This document shows, piece after piece, positions 61,263 through 64,000 of a stretch of 64,000 nucleotides of DNA. The notes under the pieces were generated by a model. It was not told where the DNA came from, ran no database searches, and worked only from the letters and a program-made list of their open reading frames with translations. The stretch spans positions 248,001-312,000 of the forward strand of contig NZ_JAGQED010000001.1 in NCBI RefSeq assembly GCF_018304965.1, read 5' to 3'. Origin of the DNA: Collimonas antrihumi (GTDB taxonomy: Bacteria; Pseudomonadota; Gammaproteobacteria; Burkholderiales; Burkholderiaceae_D). The position numbers and the translations under genes are program-made. Each line of letters starts with the position of its first letter. Within the stretch, counting starts at the first letter, position 1.

Positions 61263-62141
61263 ATGACGGACGAATCGAAGGGCATGTGGCTGGGGCTGGT
61301 CGGGGTGGCGGTGTTCAGCCTGACCTTGCCGTTTACCCGGATGGCGGTGGCAGAGCTGAATCCGGTGTTTGTCGCATTCGGCCGGGCGGTGGTGGCTGCG
61401 CTGTGTTCGATATTACTGCTGTGGAAACTGAAAGCGCCGCTGCCGACTACCACCCAATGGAAAGCCCTGGCGCTGACCGCGCTGGGCGTGGTGATCGGCT
61501 TCCCTCTGTTTTCATCGGTGGCGATGCGTTATGTGCCGGCAGCACACGGCGCCATCGTGCTCGGCATCCTGCCGCTGGCGACGGCCATGTTTGGCGCCTT
61601 GCGATTTGGCGAACGGCCCTCGGTGGGATTCTGGATTGCCGCCGTGGTCGGCAGCGCTATCGTTGTTATTTTTGCACTGAGCCAGGGCGGCGGCAGTTTG
61701 CAAGTTGCAGACCTGGCCTTGCTGGCGGCAGTGGTGGCTGCCGCCATGGGCTACGCGGAAGGCGCACGCTTGTCGCAAACCATGGGCGGGCAACAGGTGA
61801 TTGCCTGGGCGCTGGTCATGGCATTGCCAGTCTTGCTGCCGATAACACTCTGGCTGGGCTGGCAGTACGGCGTCAGCGCTTCGCCCAAGGCCTGGCTGGG
61901 CTTCGCCTATGTGTCGCTGTTTTCGATGTTTATCGGTTTTTTCTTTTGGTACAAGGGTTTGGCGCTGGGCGGCATTGCACGGGTTGGCCAGGTGCAACTA
62001 TTACAGCCGTTCCTGACGCTGCTGGGAGCCGCATTGATACTGGGCGAGGCTTTGGATAGCAGCAATATATTGTTTGCCTTGACAGTGCTGGTGGTGGTGG
62101 CGTTTGGCCGCAAGATGGCGGTGCGGCGGCAAGCGGCATAG
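61263..62141 (+). CDS. EamA/DMT-family transporter
   Basis: 292 residues from ATG 61263, about ten membrane helices in two EamA halves (FGRAVVAALCSILLLWKLK; VQLLQPFLTLLGAALILGEA). Likely a metabolite exporter. It follows the LysE gene by 59 bases in the same direction. Confidence 0.92.
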   Translation: MTDESKGMWLGLVGVAVFSLTLPFTRMAVAELNPVFVAFGRAVVAALCSILLLWKLKAPLPTTTQWKALALTALGVVIGFPLFSSVAMRYVPAAHGAIVLGILPLATAMFGALRFGERPSVGFWIAAVVGSAIVVIFALSQGGGSLQVADLALLAAVVAAAMGYAEGARLSQTMGGQQVIAWALVMALPVLLPITLWLGWQYGVSASPKAWLGFAYVSLFSMFIGFFFWYKGLALGGIARVGQVQLLQPFLTLLGAALILGEALDSSNILFALTVLVVVAFGRKMAVRRQAA

Positions 62142-62288
62142 CAAAATATAAAGCCGGGCATTCGCAAACCTGGCGGTAGGTGAGATAATCACACATTGGC
62201 CGGGATTGAACCGGCTGTATCCCATTTATCCCGTCATTGCTGCTGACGCCAAAAGCGCCGGCAAATGATCTCTTTTTCGGAGTGTCAG

Positions 62289-62747
62289 ATGTCTGTATAT
62301 GAAAAGTTGCAAGCCCTGAATATCACGCTGCCTGCGGTAGTTACGCCTGCTGCCGCTTATGTGATGTACGCCCAAAGCGGCAACACGGTTTACCTGTCCG
62401 GTCATTTGCCTAAGAAAGACGGCAAGATCTGGGTCGGCCAACTGGGCAAGGACACTACTACGGAAGAAGCCAAATTGGCGGCACGCAGCATTGCGATCGA
62501 TCTGATCGCTACTTTGCAAGCAGCTTGCGGCGGCGATTTGAAGCGTGTCAAACGCATCGTCAAGCTGATGAGCCTGGTCAATTCAACGCCTGATTTCACG
62601 GAACAGCACCTGGTTACCAACGGCGCCTCCGAATTGATCGGCGAAGTGTTTGGCGAGCAAGGCAAGCATGCCCGTTCCGCATTTGGTGTAGCACAGCTGC
62701 CGTTGGGCGCCTGCGTGGAAATTGAAATGATTGCTGAACTGGAGTAG
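62289..62747 (+). CDS. RidA/YjgF-family enamine deaminase-like protein
   Basis: 152 residues from ATG 62289, GGAG six bases upstream. VYLSGHLPKKDGKIWVGQLG and SAFGVAQLPLGACVEIEMIA mark the family. Longer than E. coli RidA (about 128), as in the YjgF-like 150-residue subgroup. Hydrolyses reactive enamines produced by PLP enzymes, and lies just before an aminotransferase. Confidence 0.93.
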   Translation: MSVYEKLQALNITLPAVVTPAAAYVMYAQSGNTVYLSGHLPKKDGKIWVGQLGKDTTTEEAKLAARSIAIDLIATLQAACGGDLKRVKRIVKLMSLVNSTPDFTEQHLVTNGASELIGEVFGEQGKHARSAFGVAQLPLGACVEIEMIAELE

Positions 62748-62910
62748 TCCTCGAAACGCAGTGGCGTAACACTGGTAGCGCTATCCGCTGCCAGCCCAGG
62801 AGACGGCAGATCATAAAAATCCACGGGCTGTTGCAATCCGGTTTGAGTTTCGGCTCAGGCCGGGCAATTGACAACAGTCACTCAGAATAAGATCACTTGA
62901 AGAGAATTGT

Positions 62911-64000
62911 ATGAAAATCGAAAATCCAACACCGCTGCAATGGCATTTTTCGCAGCGCGCACAGAAATTGCAAAGCTCGGCGATCCGTGAAATCCTCAAG
63001 ATCACCATGCGCCCGGAAATCATTTCCTTCGCCGGCGGCCTGCCGTCGCCGGCCACTTTCCCGGTCGAGCAATTGAAAGTAGCGTTTGACAAAGTGCTGT
63101 CGGAACAAGGCAAGGTTGCTTTGCAATACGGTCCTACCGACGGTTATGGTCCGCTGCGCGAGTGGGTCGCCAATTCCTTGTCGACCAACGGCGTCAAGAT
63201 CATGGCGGATCAAGTCATGATGACTTCCGGTTCGCAGCAGGGCCTGGATTTGCTGGGCAAGGTATTGATCGACGAAGGCAGCAAGGTGTTGGTGGAAACG
63301 CCTAGTTACCTGGGTGCTTTGCAAGCCTTTTCCCTGTATGGTCCTGAGTTCGTCTCGGTGCCTGCCGATGACGGTGGCCTGATCCCTGAAACCGTGGCGA
63401 CTCTGAGGCAGGGCGCACGCATGTTATATGCATTGCCTAATTTCCAGAATCCTACCGGCCGCACCTTGTCGGTAGAGCGCCGTCACGCCCTGGTAGACAT
63501 CTGCGCGCGTCTCGGCTTGCCGCTGATCGAAGATGATCCTTACGGCGCACTCAGCTATCGCACCGAACCGTTGCCGAAGATGCTGAGCATGAATCCGGGC
63601 GGGGTGATTTACATGGGTTCCTTCTCGAAGATCCTGACGCCGGGGATACGCCTGGGTTACGTGGTAGCGCCGCGGCCGCTGATCGAGAAGCTGGAGCAAG
63701 CCAAGCAAGCGACCGACCTGCATACCGCGCAACTGACGCAAATGGTGGTGTACCAGACTATCAAGGACGGTTTCCTCGATCAGCATATCCCGACTATCCG
63801 CAAGTTGTATTCGGATCAGTGCGACGCCATGCTGGATGCGCTGAAGACCTATTTCCCGGCCGGCACCAGCTGGACCAGGCCAGAAGGCGGCATGTTTATC
63901 TGGGTGACTTTGCCCAAGCATATCGACAGCATGAAATTGCTGGACGAGGCAGTGGCGCAGCATGTAGCGTTTGTGCCGGGCGGGCCGTTCTACGGCAACA
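62911..64000 (+). CDS. PLP-dependent aminotransferase (2-aminoadipate / aromatic type), C-terminus cut by window edge
   Basis: The first 363 residues of about 400 are present, with no stop before the last base. MKIENPTPLQWHFSQRAQKL begins it. PLP lysine in IYMGSFSKILTPGIRLGYV, FAGGLPSPATFP near residue 40 and ALPNFQNPTGRTLS. These fit the LysN/MocR-aminotransferase-like group with 2-aminoadipate or aromatic specificity. The upstream RidA may protect this or related enzymes. Confidence 0.92.
   Translation, partial: MKIENPTPLQWHFSQRAQKLQSSAIREILKITMRPEIISFAGGLPSPATFPVEQLKVAFDKVLSEQGKVALQYGPTDGYGPLREWVANSLSTNGVKIMADQVMMTSGSQQGLDLLGKVLIDEGSKVLVETPSYLGALQAFSLYGPEFVSVPADDGGLIPETVATLRQGARMLYALPNFQNPTGRTLSVERRHALVDICARLGLPLIEDDPYGALSYRTEPLPKMLSMNPGGVIYMGSFSKILTPGIRLGYVVAPRPLIEKLEQAKQATDLHTAQLTQMVVYQTIKDGFLDQHIPTIRKLYSDQCDAMLDALKTYFPAGTSWTRPEGGMFIWVTLPKHIDSMKLLDEAVAQHVAFVPGGPFYGN

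Noticed and set aside
1..64000. CRISPR arrays, rRNA operons
   Set aside because: No spaced direct repeats or rRNA sequence seen. The repeats present are REP-like, att or operator sites.

Overview
The window looks like chromosome from a betaproteobacterium of the order Burkholderiales, most probably Oxalobacteraceae (Collimonas/Herbaspirillum type). That placement is inferred from GC-rich host codon use, a class I aldolase next to a pyrophosphate-type phosphofructokinase, a Liv-type ABC cassette with acyl-CoA ligases, HtpG, and kbl-tdh. Both edges cut a gene: an RND efflux permease on the left and a PLP aminotransferase on the right.

Layout. 1-5406: RND efflux operon (permease, membrane fusion protein) with a divergent TetR regulator and an inverted operator pair. 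5550-6023: solo IS5 orfA-like gene. 6132-15088: a complete filamentous (Inoviridae-type) prophage of about 8.9 kb inside tRNA-Lys(CUU), with a tyrosine integrase, RHH repressor, rolling-circle Rep, Zot, pVI, pIII, coat and ssDNA-binding genes, and several genes under 60 codons that I resolved by translational coupling. 15051-16919: the restored tRNA-Lys, a hipBA pair with hipA broken by one base, and a decayed tRNA 3-prime copy that suggests an older insertion at the same site. 16943-23906: hydroxylase/AraC pair, AhpD-like protein, a decayed sorbitol-dehydrogenase/cytochrome c fusion, small accessory genes, and a GNAT/XRE-cupin operon. 24257-26594: ECF42-type sigma factor with DGPF and VOC proteins and a repeated TGTCGA promoter region. 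26794-38916: a secreted MORN-repeat C13-type peptidase, three Crp/Fnr regulators, an OsmB-like lipoprotein, aldolase, PPi-PFK, an orphan sugar-type binding protein, a GspE/PilB ATPase, a spermidine-synthase-like protein and a DNA glycosylase.

39124-48394 is one rightward operon for uptake and CoA activation of an acid: acyl-CoA synthetase, LivG, LivH, LivM, binding protein, LivF, a PaaK-like ligase and an SDR. Facing it is the most unusual locus, a four-gene leftward operon (51710 to 48391) with every junction overlapping: a small membrane protein, a divergent Lgt-like membrane transferase, a Sel1-type lipoprotein, and a radical SAM enzyme of the MJ0619/Tes (tetraether synthase-like) family. 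I propose it as a possibly undescribed lipid or lipoprotein modification system.

52096-64000 is mostly ordinary chromosome: glycine-zipper lipoprotein, XRE-cupin regulator divergent from kbl-tdh (threonine breakdown), a FitAB/VapBC-type toxin-antitoxin with a perfect 19-bp inverted repeat, HtpG, a MocR regulator divergent from DUF2917/LysE/EamA exporters, RidA, and an aminotransferase. No CRISPR array or rRNA was seen, and there is one complete tRNA.
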